Part shown: piece after piece, positions 8,826-17,465 of the stretch
Position numbering within the stretch: position 1 is the first letter of the stretch
Layout: each line of letters begins with the position of its first letter
Source of the DNA: Janthinobacterium sp.
GTDB lineage: Bacteria > Pseudomonadota > Gammaproteobacteria > Burkholderiales > Chitinibacteraceae
Assembly: GCA_025360045.1 (NCBI GenBank)
Contig: JANYCY010000007.1
Location: 1-53,570, forward strand
Direction of reading: 5' to 3'
Length of the DNA stretch: 53,570 nucleotides
Translations under genes and position numbers: made by a program
Notes under the pieces: generated by a model
What the model was told of the DNA's origin: nothing
The model's database searches: none
Seen by the model: only the letters and a program-made list of their open reading frames with translations

Positions 8826-10250
8826 CTACTTCGCCACCCTGCGATGCACAAAACGCAAGATTTCATCCAGTACTGGCAAGCCCGCTGCGGCCTGCGGATG
8901 GTTAATCATCGCCACCACCACCGAAGTTTGGCCGTTGATATCGCGTACATAGCCCGCTGCGGCGCGCACATCACGTAGCGTGCCGGTTTTGATATGCGCT
9001 TCGCCCGCCATATTGCCAAGGCGCTTTTTCATCGTGCCATCGAGCGCTACTAGCGGCAAAGATGAGACAAATTCTGCGGAGTAAGGGCTTTGCCATGCGT
9101 CGATGAGTAGCTCGGCCATATGGCGCGCGCTAATTTGCTCCTGCCTTGACAGGCCCGAGCCATTTTCCATTTTTAGCTCGTCAAAGGTTTTGCCTCGGCC
9201 AGTCAACCAATGGCGCACCGCCATAAATGATTTAGCAGAAGAATCTTTACCCGCCTCACCCGTGCCTAGGCTGAGGTAAAGCTGACGCGCCATGGTGTTA
9301 TTGCTGAATTTATTAATATCACGAATCACATTCGCCAGATCAGGCGAGCGCGTGGTCAGCAAGACCTGTGCTTCACTCGGCACTATACCCGCACGATTCA
9401 CGCCTGTTATCACCCCGCCCTGCTCGGCCCAAAGGCTACGAAATAGGCTGGCGGTATAGCTAGGATGATCGAGCAGCGCCAAATAACGCTCGCTGGTGCA
9501 GCCCAATGGCATGCTGCCGTTCAGCACGATTTTGGCACTACTCCCCTGATTATCGATAGCTAGCTGGAGTTTGTTTTTTACCGAAGCACAAGACGCGGCA
9601 GGGCCGCTACTCAGCCGATTGTCGATTTGTACAGCCGCTAAATTAGGCTCCAACGAAGCGACCACACCACTGGCCTCCGCCCTGAGTGTTAAACGCAGGC
9701 TTTTTAAATTGCTCAGCAGGCTGTCAGGAGAAACTAAAAAGGGCCGATACGGCTCATCGCCATCATCGTCATAGGCGGCGTTTTCGTCACTTGCGCTAAA
9801 AAAACTGCGATCAAGCACCAAATCACCGCGAATCTCTTTCACGCCTGCGGCTTTTAAATCGCGCAGCATCAGCCAAAATCGCTCCAGATTCAGCTTGGGA
9901 TCGCCGTAGCCTTTAATGTAAAGATCACCATTTAAAATGCCATTCACGGGCTTAACGGTGGACGAAATTTCAGTAATCCATTGGTAAGCTGGGCCTAAAA
10001 GCGACAATCCGGCATAGGTGGTGACCAGCTTCATGGTAGATGCTGGGCTGCTGGGCTTGTCCCCCTGAAAATAGACTGCGGGCAGAGACGATTGCAACGG
10101 TACAATCGCTAGGCTCAAGGAATCGCTGGGCAGTTTTGCGGCCTTTAAAGCGCTAAGAATCTCGGCGGGCAGCTCAGCTGCATGAGCCGGAGCCCAGGCG
10201 AAGGCACACACTAGTAATATTTTTTTCAAAAAATAATGGGTATTTTTCAA
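8826..10250 (-). CDS. dacB: D-alanyl-D-alanine carboxypeptidase/endopeptidase (PBP4 type)
   Basis: This class C penicillin-binding protein trims or cleaves peptidoglycan cross-links in the periplasm. The 474-residue protein has a signal peptide ending near AHA-AE (residue 24), then the three active-site motifs: S71-T-M-K74, S316-N-N318 and K421-T-G423. The long insert between the first two motifs is typical of PBP4. The start is TTG at 10250, overlapping the TGA of the preceding small gene as TTGA, so the two are translationally coupled. A TTG start keeps the basic N-region of the signal peptide. Confidence 0.95.
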   Translation of the reverse strand: MKNTHYFLKKILLVCAFAWAPAHAAELPAEILSALKAAKLPSDSLSLAIVPLQSSLPAVYFQGDKPSSPASTMKLVTTYAGLSLLGPAYQWITEISSTVKPVNGILNGDLYIKGYGDPKLNLERFWLMLRDLKAAGVKEIRGDLVLDRSFFSASDENAAYDDDGDEPYRPFLVSPDSLLSNLKSLRLTLRAEASGVVASLEPNLAAVQIDNRLSSGPAASCASVKNKLQLAIDNQGSSAKIVLNGSMPLGCTSERYLALLDHPSYTASLFRSLWAEQGGVITGVNRAGIVPSEAQVLLTTRSPDLANVIRDINKFSNNTMARQLYLSLGTGEAGKDSSAKSFMAVRHWLTGRGKTFDELKMENGSGLSRQEQISARHMAELLIDAWQSPYSAEFVSSLPLVALDGTMKKRLGNMAGEAHIKTGTLRDVRAAAGYVRDINGQTSVVVAMINHPQAAAGLPVLDEILRFVHRRVAK

Positions 10251-10495
10251 AGAGGTTTCTCTTTTTTAGCAGCCTGACGTGCCTGCCAAGCGGCATAATC
10301 CACAAGGTACTGGGCGCGTAAAACATAATAAATATCAAAGACACAGCTATCCCCACAGCCGCTTCCGCAGCAGGATTCAAACTCTGGCTCTATCGGCGCT
10401 GTTGGCGCGGGATCATCTTCGGGAAAGGTAAGCTGATTATCTGGCAGGCTACCAGACTCAAATTGTTCTACTGCAGAAATACCGGATTGGGTCAT
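10247..10495 (-). CDS. Small Cys-rich oxidoreductase-like domain protein
   Basis: The 82-residue protein has a Pro/Glu-rich N-terminal half and then CCGSGCGDSCVFDIYYVL with a Tyr/Trp-rich helix. This matches the oxidoreductase-like domain (PF09791) known as a short CCGSGC..CV.D.Y module in proteobacteria and at the N-terminus of some eukaryotic proteins. Its biochemical role is not established. The cysteines could bind metal or be redox active. It lies directly before dacB, overlapping by 4 bases, and is divergent from dnaX. Confidence 0.8.
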   Translation of the reverse strand: MTQSGISAVEQFESGSLPDNQLTFPEDDPAPTAPIEPEFESCCGSGCGDSCVFDIYYVLRAQYLVDYAAWQARQAAKKEKPL

Positions 10496-10630
10496 CTTTC
10501 GCTCGTTTTTTCGTTAAATAACTTGTTATTCGCCTCAAAACCAAACGAAACCTGCCTCCAACCGGAATTTCTTCGCTACGAACATTTAAGTCGGGCAGCC
10601 TGCTAAGGCAGCATCTGGTAGAATTCATCT

Positions 10631-12340
10631 ATGGCTTATCAAGTACTGGCACGCAAATGGCGGCCCAAATCATTCGCCCAACTCGTTGGGCAAGAACATG
10701 TGATCAAAGCGCTGGCAAATGCCTTCGCAAATGATCGTTTACACCACGCCTATCTGCTAACCGGCACACGCGGTGTGGGTAAAACCACCATCGCGCGGAT
10801 TATGGCAAAAGCGCTGAACTGCGAAACCGGCGTCACCGCCACGCCGTGTGGTGTGTGCTCGGCGTGTATGCAGATTGACGCGGGGCGCTTTGTTGATCTC
10901 CTAGAGATCGACGCGGCATCGAACACCGGTATCGACAATATTCGCGAAGTGCTCGACAACGCGCAGTATTCGCCGACCGCTGGGCGGTTCAAAGTGTACA
11001 TCATCGATGAAGTACACATGCTGTCAAAAAGCGCTTTTAACGCCATGCTTAAAACGCTGGAAGAGCCGCCTGCCCACGTTAAATTTATTTTAGCCACCAC
11101 CGATCCGCAAAAAGTACCGATTACGGTACTGAGCCGCTGTCTGCAGTTTTCCTTACGCCAAATGACGCCACAGCAAGTCTCTAGCCATCTGGCGCAGGTA
11201 TTGCAGGCCGAAGAAATCAATTTTGAGCAAAGCGCGCTTAATATCCTTGGCCACGCCGCCAATGGCTCGATGCGTGATGCGCTCAGCCTTTTGGATCAAG
11301 CCATTGCTTATGGCGGTGGCGATGTGGGCGAACTGGCGGTACGCGCTATGTTGGGTGCGGTAGACCAAAGTTATTTATTTGATATTCTGCAAGCGCTGAT
11401 TGCGGGCGATGGCAATGCTGTACTGGCCACCGCCGACGCCATTGCGGGCCGTGGTTTATCTTATGAATCAGCCTTGCACGAACTGGCGCATTTGCTGCAC
11501 CAAGTAGCCGTGGCGCAAGCCGTACCCAAAGCCCTAGCCGACGATTTGCCGCAAAGAGCACAAATTACCGCCCTTGCAGAGGCGATGAGCCCGGAAGACG
11601 CTCAGCTTTATTATCAAATTGCCCTGCACGGCCGCCGCGATCTGCCGCTGGCACCGGATGAATACGCTGGCTTTAGCATGACGCTGCTGCGGATGTTAGC
11701 CTTCGCTCCCGCAGAAGCCAGCCAAATTAATCTGCCATCGCAAGCGACCAGTCCTGTCGCAACAGCAACGCCAGCGATTCAGATCGCGCCTCAGCCTGTG
11801 CTAGCGCCCAATCCGCCGATACAACAGCAAGCCGCACCGCGCCCACCGATTAGCGATGAACCCGCTCATTACGACGCGCCGCCTTGGCACGAGGAAGAGC
11901 GTGCTGCATCGCCTGCAACAGCGGCCCCTGCTACTCCTTCAGCGCCCGTCACCAAAGGCCCATTTAATGGCGACTGGCGCGCGCTGATTCTGCAGCTCAA
12001 GCTCGGTGCTGCAGGTATGTTGGCGCAAAACGCAGAGTTACTTGGCTATACCGCGAATTCTATCGAGCTATTAGTCGGCGAAGAACACACCGCCGTCGCC
12101 AGCCGCGCCTACCAAGAAAAGCTGCGCGAAGCGCTAAGCAATCACTTTGGCCATGATATTTTGCTGACGATTACGCTAGGCTCGGCCAGCGGTGACACGC
12201 CAGCAGCCATTGCCTTAAGAGAAAAATTAGCTCGCCTTGCAACGGCAACGCAATCAATTCAAAACGATCCTTTTGTACAATCCGTGGTACGTGATTTTGG
12301 TGCCACGGTGATTCCTGATTCAATCAAACCCCTCAATTAA
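10631..12340 (+). CDS. dnaX: DNA polymerase III subunit gamma/tau
   Basis: DnaX is the ATPase of the clamp loader that opens the beta clamp and organises the replisome. The 569-residue protein has Walker A GTRGVGKTT at 45-53, a zinc-binding cysteine cluster at about 64-79, IDEVHMLS as Walker B, and a Pro/Ala/Gln-rich linker (about 365-440) before the tau-specific C-terminal domain. I saw no A-AAA-AAG slippery site, so a frameshifted gamma form as in E. coli is not evident. Gene order dnaX-ybaB-recR is the usual one. Confidence 0.97.
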   Translation: MAYQVLARKWRPKSFAQLVGQEHVIKALANAFANDRLHHAYLLTGTRGVGKTTIARIMAKALNCETGVTATPCGVCSACMQIDAGRFVDLLEIDAASNTGIDNIREVLDNAQYSPTAGRFKVYIIDEVHMLSKSAFNAMLKTLEEPPAHVKFILATTDPQKVPITVLSRCLQFSLRQMTPQQVSSHLAQVLQAEEINFEQSALNILGHAANGSMRDALSLLDQAIAYGGGDVGELAVRAMLGAVDQSYLFDILQALIAGDGNAVLATADAIAGRGLSYESALHELAHLLHQVAVAQAVPKALADDLPQRAQITALAEAMSPEDAQLYYQIALHGRRDLPLAPDEYAGFSMTLLRMLAFAPAEASQINLPSQATSPVATATPAIQIAPQPVLAPNPPIQQQAAPRPPISDEPAHYDAPPWHEEERAASPATAAPATPSAPVTKGPFNGDWRALILQLKLGAAGMLAQNAELLGYTANSIELLVGEEHTAVASRAYQEKLREALSNHFGHDILLTITLGSASGDTPAAIALREKLARLATATQSIQNDPFVQSVVRDFGATVIPDSIKPLN

Positions 12341-12355
12341 GCAAGGAGCAAGACA

Positions 12356-12685
12356 ATGTTTGGTAAAGCCGGCATGGGCAATCTGATGAAACAAGCCCAA
12401 CAAATGCAAGAAAACATGAAAAAAGCCCAAGACGAATTGGCAACCGTAGAAGTAGAAGGCCAAGCGGGTGCAGGCATGGTGAAGGTGGTGATGACCTGCG
12501 CCAATGTAGTGAAACGCGTTGCCATCGACGACAGCCTAATGACCGACGATAAAGACATGCTAGAAGACCTGATCGCTGCGGCATTTAACGATGCAGTGCG
12601 CAAAGCAGCAGCCACATCAGAAGCAAAAATGGCGGGATTTTCGGCAGGCATGCAATTGCCTCCCGGCTTTAAAATGCCGTTTTAA
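12356..12685 (+). CDS. ybaB: YbaB/EbfC nucleoid-associated protein
   Basis: This 109-residue protein belongs to the YbaB/EbfC family of small dimeric DNA-binding proteins. It has the typical [22 protein letters not shown] start, a central [19 protein letters not shown] strand region, and a PPGFKMPF tail. AAGGAG sits 10 bases before the ATG. It begins 15 bases after dnaX, so the two are co-transcribed. The normally adjacent recR is displaced by a repeat-filled gap of 423 bases. Confidence 0.95.
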   Translation: MFGKAGMGNLMKQAQQMQENMKKAQDELATVEVEGQAGAGMVKVVMTCANVVKRVAIDDSLMTDDKDMLEDLIAAAFNDAVRKAAATSEAKMAGFSAGMQLPPGFKMPF

Positions 12686-12698
12686 TTGAAATTAGTTT

Positions 12699-13064
12699 CG
12701 TAGGGTGGGTAAGCCCCCATGTGCGCTAACCACTTCGTTTTTTCATTAGCAAACAACGAAAAAACGTAAGAACTATGCTCTCAGCACGGGGCTTTTACCC
12801 TCCCCTGAAAACACGCCGAGCGAGGAACAAGCGGGGTGGAGCCGTCGTCAATTCGTGTTTGAGCGAAGCGAGTTGAATTGACGCCACCTCGATTGTCCGC
12901 AGCGAGGGGATTTCGTGTTTTAGGGGCGGCCTTCTTTGGCTTCGTTTCTTGGCCGCGCAAGAAAGGAAGGTCCAGCGGGACGCCCGCACCAAAATCAACG
13001 TGCCGAAGGCACTAAAAAGATCTTTTTTACTTTGGTTAGCGTGTATGGGGTAAGCCCCCCTACG
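12699..13064. repeat. Long palindromic-ended element between ybaB and recR
   Basis: CGTAGGGTGGGTAAGCCCCCATGTGCGCTAACC (12699-12731, written as the left arm) and the imperfect complement at 13034-13064 give terminal inverted repeats of about 31-33 bases around a ~366-bp unit. Inside are a CGTTTTTTC/GAAAAAACG hairpin (12736-12744 with 12758-12766) and a stretch around 12940-13000 that resembles repeats often mistranslated as FLGRARKE-type proteins. No real gene is visible. It is a non-coding repeat, perhaps MITE-like. Confidence 0.65.
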
Positions 13065-13108
13065 CATCTATCCAAAAGGGGCAATTCTGCCCTAAGCCAG
13101 AGCGCCCC

Positions 13109-13705
13109 ATGTCCACACCACCATCCCTGCACGCCCTGATCGCCGCACTTAAAACCCTACCCAGCATTGGCCCCAAATCCGCACAAAGAATGGCTTTTCA
13201 TTTGATGCAGCGCGATCAAAAAGGCGCGGCCGATTTAGCCACAGCGCTGAATAACGCCCTGATCAAGCTCAAACATTGCAGCCTATGCAATACCTTTGCC
13301 GAAGTGGATTTATGCGATGTGTGCAGCGATGAAAAACGCCAGCACAATCTGCTTTGCGTAGTAGAAATGCCCACCGATTTAATGATGCTGGAGCAAACAC
13401 TGGCTTTTCATGGCCTGTATTTTGTATTGATGGGCAGACTTAGCCCGCTCGATGGCATCGGCCCCAAAGATATCGCCTTAGAAAGGCTGTTAGAGCGTGC
13501 CAGCGATGGCATTGTGGAAGAAGTTATTTTAGCCACTAACTTCACCACCGAAGGCGAAGCCACCGCGCATTACCTAGCCGAAATGCTCCGAGCCCGTGGC
13601 TTAAAAGTCAGCCGAATCGCCCGAGGCATGCCAGTAGGCGGCGAGCTAGAACACGTGGATGCAGGCACACTGGCGCAAGCGATGCTAGAGCGGCGCAGTG
13701 TTTGA
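13109..13705 (+). CDS. recR: Recombination protein RecR
   Basis: RecR works with RecO and RecF to load RecA on gapped DNA. The 198-residue length is standard. The helix-hairpin-helix [17 protein letters not shown] is at the N-terminus, the zinc finger C..C...C..C ([16 protein letters not shown]) follows, then a Toprim domain with [12 protein letters not shown], and the C-terminal [18 protein letters not shown] segment. It lies downstream of dnaX-ybaB as usual, though separated by a repeat element that may end or attenuate the transcript. Confidence 0.97.
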   Translation: MSTPPSLHALIAALKTLPSIGPKSAQRMAFHLMQRDQKGAADLATALNNALIKLKHCSLCNTFAEVDLCDVCSDEKRQHNLLCVVEMPTDLMMLEQTLAFHGLYFVLMGRLSPLDGIGPKDIALERLLERASDGIVEEVILATNFTTEGEATAHYLAEMLRARGLKVSRIARGMPVGGELEHVDAGTLAQAMLERRSV

Positions 13706-13743
13706 TACCTGCCCCCATTTTTTCCATTAGAGTGGAGAGTTTC

Positions 13744-14685
13744 ATGCATAAGCGACTTGCCATACTTTTAATTTGCTACACACCATTCGCTCACGCTAAC
13801 GAGCTATCCGTACACATCGGCAACGAGCCACAAATTCTGCATGCAAGCTTGCTACTTCCTGAGCAGCTCAAAACTAAAGTACCCGTCGTACTCATTATTG
13901 CAGGCTCTGGCCCGACAGATAGAAATGGCAATAGCAAAAGCTTAGCTGGCGAAAATAATAGCCTCAAAATGTTAGCGGAAGGATTGAGTGAGGCTGGCTA
14001 TGCCACGCTGCGTTTTGATAAGCGCGGAATTGGGCAAAGTGCTGGTGCAGGCTTTAAAGAGCGAGAGATGCGTTTCAGCCATTATGTACAAGACGCCGCT
14101 TCTTGGATCGCCTATTTGAAAGCCGATGTGCGTTTTTCCAAAGTGGTTGTACTAGGACACAGCGAAGGTGCATTAATCGGTCTATTGGCGGCGAAAGCGG
14201 GCAAGGCCGACGCTTATATTTCCCTAGCGGGCCCCGCTCGCCCTGCCGCTGCAATATTACGCACTCAGCTAGAAGATAAATTGCCAAGCGAGCTTGCCCA
14301 GCAGAACGAGATAATTTTGCAAAAGCTAGAACAGGGGGAAGAGACGGACAAAATTCCCGCTGCTTTACAATCACTTTACCGTCCTAGCGTACAGCCCTAT
14401 TTAATTTCTTGGTTTAAATTCAATCCAGCCGCAGAGCTCAAACAACTCAATTTACCTACCTTAATTATCCAAGGCACAACGGATATACAAGTTGCGACAA
14501 ACGAAGCAAATGCGCTTCACCAAGCACAAGCACACGCCGAAATTGCTCTTATATCAGGCATGAATCATATTTTAAAATTAGTCCCCGCAGACCAAAGCTT
14601 ACAACTCGCCTCTTACTCCGACCCTAAGCTACCACTGGCACCAGAGCTGATCAAAAAACTAACCGAGTTCCTCGTTAAACTTTAA
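13744..14685 (+). CDS. Secreted alpha/beta hydrolase
   Basis: The 313-residue protein has a short signal peptide ([18 protein letters not shown]) and an alpha/beta-hydrolase fold. The oxyanion region is [22 protein letters not shown] follows, and the nucleophile elbow is GHSEGA with Ser140. [11 protein letters not shown] supplies the probable acid region, and the GMNHILK stretch near the end carries the likely catalytic His. The ATG at 13744 is chosen over the one at 13702 because GGAGAG lies 5-10 bases before it and it begins a proper signal peptide. The natural ester or peptide substrate is unknown. Its stop overlaps the stop of the convergent SMR gene by 3 bases. Confidence 0.85.
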   Translation: MHKRLAILLICYTPFAHANELSVHIGNEPQILHASLLLPEQLKTKVPVVLIIAGSGPTDRNGNSKSLAGENNSLKMLAEGLSEAGYATLRFDKRGIGQSAGAGFKEREMRFSHYVQDAASWIAYLKADVRFSKVVVLGHSEGALIGLLAAKAGKADAYISLAGPARPAAAILRTQLEDKLPSELAQQNEIILQKLEQGEETDKIPAALQSLYRPSVQPYLISWFKFNPAAELKQLNLPTLIIQGTTDIQVATNEANALHQAQAHAEIALISGMNHILKLVPADQSLQLASYSDPKLPLAPELIKKLTEFLVKL

Positions 14686-15017
14686 TGAGCGGACATCTTT
14701 GAAAACAGCTGCAATACCACCACGCCGCTTACAATGAGGCCCAAGCCAATAATGGCGGGCCAGTCTGGCTTCTGGCCATAAAATAGCATCGCCACAATCG
14801 TCACCAGCACAATCCCCATCCCTGACCAAATCGCATAGGCCATGCCGACTGGCATGCTTTTCAACACCAAAGACAGCATCCAAAACGCCACGCCATAACC
14901 CACCACGACAAGCATGCTGGGCATCAATCGGCTGAAGCCTTCGGTGGCTTTTAGGGCCGATGTAGCAATCACTTCGGCCACAATGGCGATGGCCAATAAA
15001 AAATACGCATTCATCAT
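14682..15017 (-). CDS. EmrE-like small multidrug resistance (SMR) transporter
   Basis: The 111-residue protein spans the membrane four times and resembles E. coli EmrE along its length. It has the conserved Glu in [10 protein letters not shown] (Glu14 in EmrE numbering), the WSGMGIVL segment in TM3, and the [16 protein letters not shown]4. SMR dimers exchange protons for lipophilic cations or guanidinium-type compounds. The EmrE-like WSG and PAIIG segments favour a quaternary cation exporter, but substrate cannot be proven. Either of two adjacent ATGs may be the start. Confidence 0.9.
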   Translation of the reverse strand: MMNAYFLLAIAIVAEVIATSALKATEGFSRLMPSMLVVVGYGVAFWMLSLVLKSMPVGMAYAIWSGMGIVLVTIVAMLFYGQKPDWPAIIGLGLIVSGVVVLQLFSKMSAH

Positions 15018-15100
15018 TGAGTCACCTACAAAAATAAGCCCGCCATCTTACGATATACGGGCCAAGGAATACGGGGGAATAATGCTGTGTTCAGTCAATT

Positions 15101-15208
15101 ATTAAGTACTTAAGTAAAAGTTTTCGAGCAAGGCATCCTGACGAAGACAGTATGAATAATACGGCGAGGAAGGATAACGAAGCTCGAAAACTTTTATTAG
15201 GGCACTTA
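15101..15208. repeat. 108-bp TTTTCGAGC inverted-arm repeat (copy 1)
   Basis: This unit is 102/108 identical, without gaps, to 38930-39037. The arms TAAGTACTTAAGTAAAAGTTTTCGAGC and, on the other side, GCTCGAAAACTTTTATTAGGGCACTTA are near-complements, enclosing a GCAAGGCATCCTGACGAAG core. It lies just downstream of the transporter ATPase gene and reaches into its stop region. No gene is inside it. Confidence 0.85.
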
Positions 15209-16297
15209 CTCGATCCTTAAGGTGGTTTCTGGATCAAACATCACCGCCTTACTCATATCTAGCGATAGGCGCAGCGTTTCACCCGGCTTTTTTGCTGCCC
15301 GTGGATGAATCCGTGCCACCACTGGGGTGTGGTTTATTTCTGTGAAGATCATGGTGTCTGGGCCTGTTGGCTCGGTCAGCTGCACAAGGCAGCCCAAGCC
15401 AGCCGTTGCAGATTCCACCACATCCAATTGCTCAGGCCGAATACCCAATAATACTTTCTGCCCCACGCACTGAGTGAGTTGTGCGCTTTGTTTTACAGCT
15501 AAAAACTGGATATCTCCTTCAGATTGCAAGCTCACCCCAATACTGCCGTCTTGCTCAGCCAAATGGCAGGGAATAAAATTCATTGAAGGCGAGCCAATAA
15601 AACCAGCCACAAATAAATTAGCAGGCTTTTCATAAATATCTTGTGGGCTGCCAAACTGCTGAATAATCCCATCTTTCATGACCGCAATTTTATCCCCCAA
15701 CGTCATTGCCTCAATTTGATCGTGAGTTACATAAACAATGGTCGTTTTTAAGCGCTGATGTAATTGCTTTATTTCAGTGCGCATTTCAACGCGCAATTTA
15801 GCATCTAAATTAGACAGTGGCTCATCAAATAAAAACAAAGTTGGATTACGCGCTAAAGCCCGCCCCATCGCCACTCGTTGCCGCTGCCCACCCGATAATT
15901 CAGCAGGCTTTCGATTTAATAGCGGGGTAATTTGCAGCATTTTAGAAACACGCTCAATAATATCTTCCTGCTCTTTTTTTGGCACGCCACGCGTTTCCAA
16001 ACCAAAAGCAATATTTTGCCGCACGCTCATGGTGGGATAAAGCGCATAGCTTTGAAACACCATAGCGATATCTCGATCTTTAGGCGGTACATCATTCACC
16101 TTGCGCCCGCCGATATAAATCTCACCACTGGTTGGTGCATCAAGGCCTGCAATAATATTCATTAAAGTCGATTTACCACAGCCAGATGGCCCGACCAAAA
16201 TCAGAAACTCACCCGCCTCAATAGAAATATCAATGCCTTTTAAGATATCTGTATCACCAAAGCTTTTGATGATATTTTTAATTGCCAGTGCGCCCAT
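15206..16297 (-). CDS. Carbohydrate ABC transporter ATP-binding protein (MalK/UgpC type)
   Basis: The 363-residue ATPase energises sugar import. It has Walker A GPSGCGKST at 36-44, the signature LSGGQRQRVAMGRAL near 134-148, Walker B LFLFDEPLSNLDAKLR, and the VTHDQIEAM switch. A C-terminal MalK-type regulatory domain with LGIRPEQ follows. Such ATPases serve monosaccharide, disaccharide and glycerol-phosphate importers. Here it belongs with the GtsA-like binding protein and permeases upstream, although a 316-base gap holding two repeats separates it from the second permease. Its last bases overlap the 108-bp repeat. Confidence 0.93.
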   Translation of the reverse strand: MGALAIKNIIKSFGDTDILKGIDISIEAGEFLILVGPSGCGKSTLMNIIAGLDAPTSGEIYIGGRKVNDVPPKDRDIAMVFQSYALYPTMSVRQNIAFGLETRGVPKKEQEDIIERVSKMLQITPLLNRKPAELSGGQRQRVAMGRALARNPTLFLFDEPLSNLDAKLRVEMRTEIKQLHQRLKTTIVYVTHDQIEAMTLGDKIAVMKDGIIQQFGSPQDIYEKPANLFVAGFIGSPSMNFIPCHLAEQDGSIGVSLQSEGDIQFLAVKQSAQLTQCVGQKVLLGIRPEQLDVVESATAGLGCLVQLTEPTGPDTMIFTEINHTPVVARIHPRAAKKPGETLRLSLDMSKAVMFDPETTLRIE

Positions 16298-16372
16298 TAT
16301 TAAATCCTTCTGGTGTTAGTGCCGTGTTAGCAAATAAACCTTGCCCTAAGGCCAAGCAAAAAATCCGATTTT

Positions 16373-16449
16373 TATAGGTTGTGCAAGTCGTTTTTCTTGC
16401 GCACCGGCTGGTTGCGGTGCGTAACGCCTACGGCGTTTTGCACCCTATA
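16373..16449. repeat. TATAGGGTGTGCAA-type palindromic repeat (copy 1)
   Basis: The unit begins TATAGGTTGTGCAAGTCG, continues TTTTTCTTGCGCACCG, contains the inner hairpin AACGCC/GGCGTT, and closes with TTGCACCCTATA. The same parts recur at 34630, 38839, 50711-50822 and 53463. It lies within the sugar transporter cluster, between the second permease and the ATPase. Confidence 0.75.
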
Positions 16450-16490
16450 TCAGGATATGGCTCATATTCATTTCCCGTTTTAAAAACGTC

Positions 16491-16562
16491 GTCATTCCCG
16501 CGTGCCTTTGGCGGGAATCCAGCTGCGCGGCTTGATTCCCGATAACAACATTCGGGAATGAC
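16491..16562. repeat. REP-like GTCATTCCCG element
   Basis: GTCATTCCCG (16491-16500) pairs with CGGGAATGAC (16553-16562). Inner GGCGGGAATCC and GATTCCCG segments can pair as well. This is the widespread proteobacterial GTCATTCCCG palindrome. Together with the repeat at 16373 it fills the gap between the second permease and the ATPase gene. Confidence 0.75.
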
Positions 16563-16613
16563 GGCGGTGTCATTTCAGGACGTTATTTCGCACCAAATCC
16601 TAAGCAAGAAACA

Positions 16614-17465
16614 TCAACCTTTCACCGCACCTGCCGTTAATCCACGCACAAAGTATTTACCGGCAAAGACATAAACCAAGATAGTTGGCAATGCCGCAAT
16701 AATAGCTGCAGCCATATCAACGTTGTATTCTTTAACTGAAGTAGAAGTATTCGCCAGATTGTTTAACCCTACCGTAATCGGCTGGCTATCCCCTGCTGAA
16801 AACACCACACCAAATAAGAAATCATTCCAAATATTGGTGAATTGCCAAATCAGCGTCACCATAATAATCGGCGTCGACATGGGTAAAATAATTTTAAAAA
16901 AGATACGCCAGAATCCTGCACCATCCAGCCTTGCCGCTTTAATCAGCTCATCCGGAATACCCACATAATAATTTCTAAAAAATAAAGTAGTCGATGCCAA
17001 ACCACAAACCACATGGACAAATACAAGGCCAGTAGTCGAGCTGGCAATCCCCAGCCAGCCCAAGGTTTGCGCCATAGGTAAAAGCAATACTTGAAATGGC
17101 ATAAATACGCCAAATAAAATCATAGCAAAAACAATTTCAGAGCCTTTAAAGCGCCATTTAGCGAGCACATAGCCATTAATCGCGCCCAGCGTGGTAGAGA
17201 TTAATACGCCAGGAATCACCATCCTTACCGAATTAAAGAAATAGGTAGATAAGCCATGGCATTCCACACCTGTGCAGGCAGATGACCATGCTTTAGCCCA
17301 TGCTACGAATGAGATCGAGCTAGGAAAGGAAAGTAAATTGCCACTTCTAATTTCATCTAAGTCTTTAACTGAGGTAATAAACATCACATACAGCGGCAAT
17401 AGATAATAAAGCGCCGCCAAACACAGCAAGGTATATAGCAGGGCTCGGCCCATTTTATTCGCCAT
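16614..17465 (-). CDS. Sugar ABC transporter permease (MalG/GtsC type)
   Basis: The 283-residue inner-membrane protein has about six membrane segments and the binding-protein-dependent permease loop (RLDGAGFWRIFFKIILP), which contacts the ATPase. Segments such as FRNYYVGIPDELI and the C-terminal FVRGLTAGAVKG are typical of MalG-like permeases of the CUT1 family. The ATG at 17465 is chosen because GAGG lies 9 bases upstream. The longer frame from 17516 has no such signal. The start overlaps the end of the first permease gene by 11 bases, so they are coupled. It pairs with the MalF-like permease upstream. Confidence 0.93.
   Translation of the reverse strand: MANKMGRALLYTLLCLAALYYLLPLYVMFITSVKDLDEIRSGNLLSFPSSISFVAWAKAWSSACTGVECHGLSTYFFNSVRMVIPGVLISTTLGAINGYVLAKWRFKGSEIVFAMILFGVFMPFQVLLLPMAQTLGWLGIASSTTGLVFVHVVCGLASTTLFFRNYYVGIPDELIKAARLDGAGFWRIFFKIILPMSTPIIMVTLIWQFTNIWNDFLFGVVFSAGDSQPITVGLNNLANTSTSVKEYNVDMAAAIIAALPTILVYVFAGKYFVRGLTAGAVKG

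Noticed and set aside
12936-13139. 67-residue frame with FLGRARKEGPAG
   Set aside because: It lies in the repeat between ybaB and recR and matches a pattern typical of repeat translation. It has no plausible start context.
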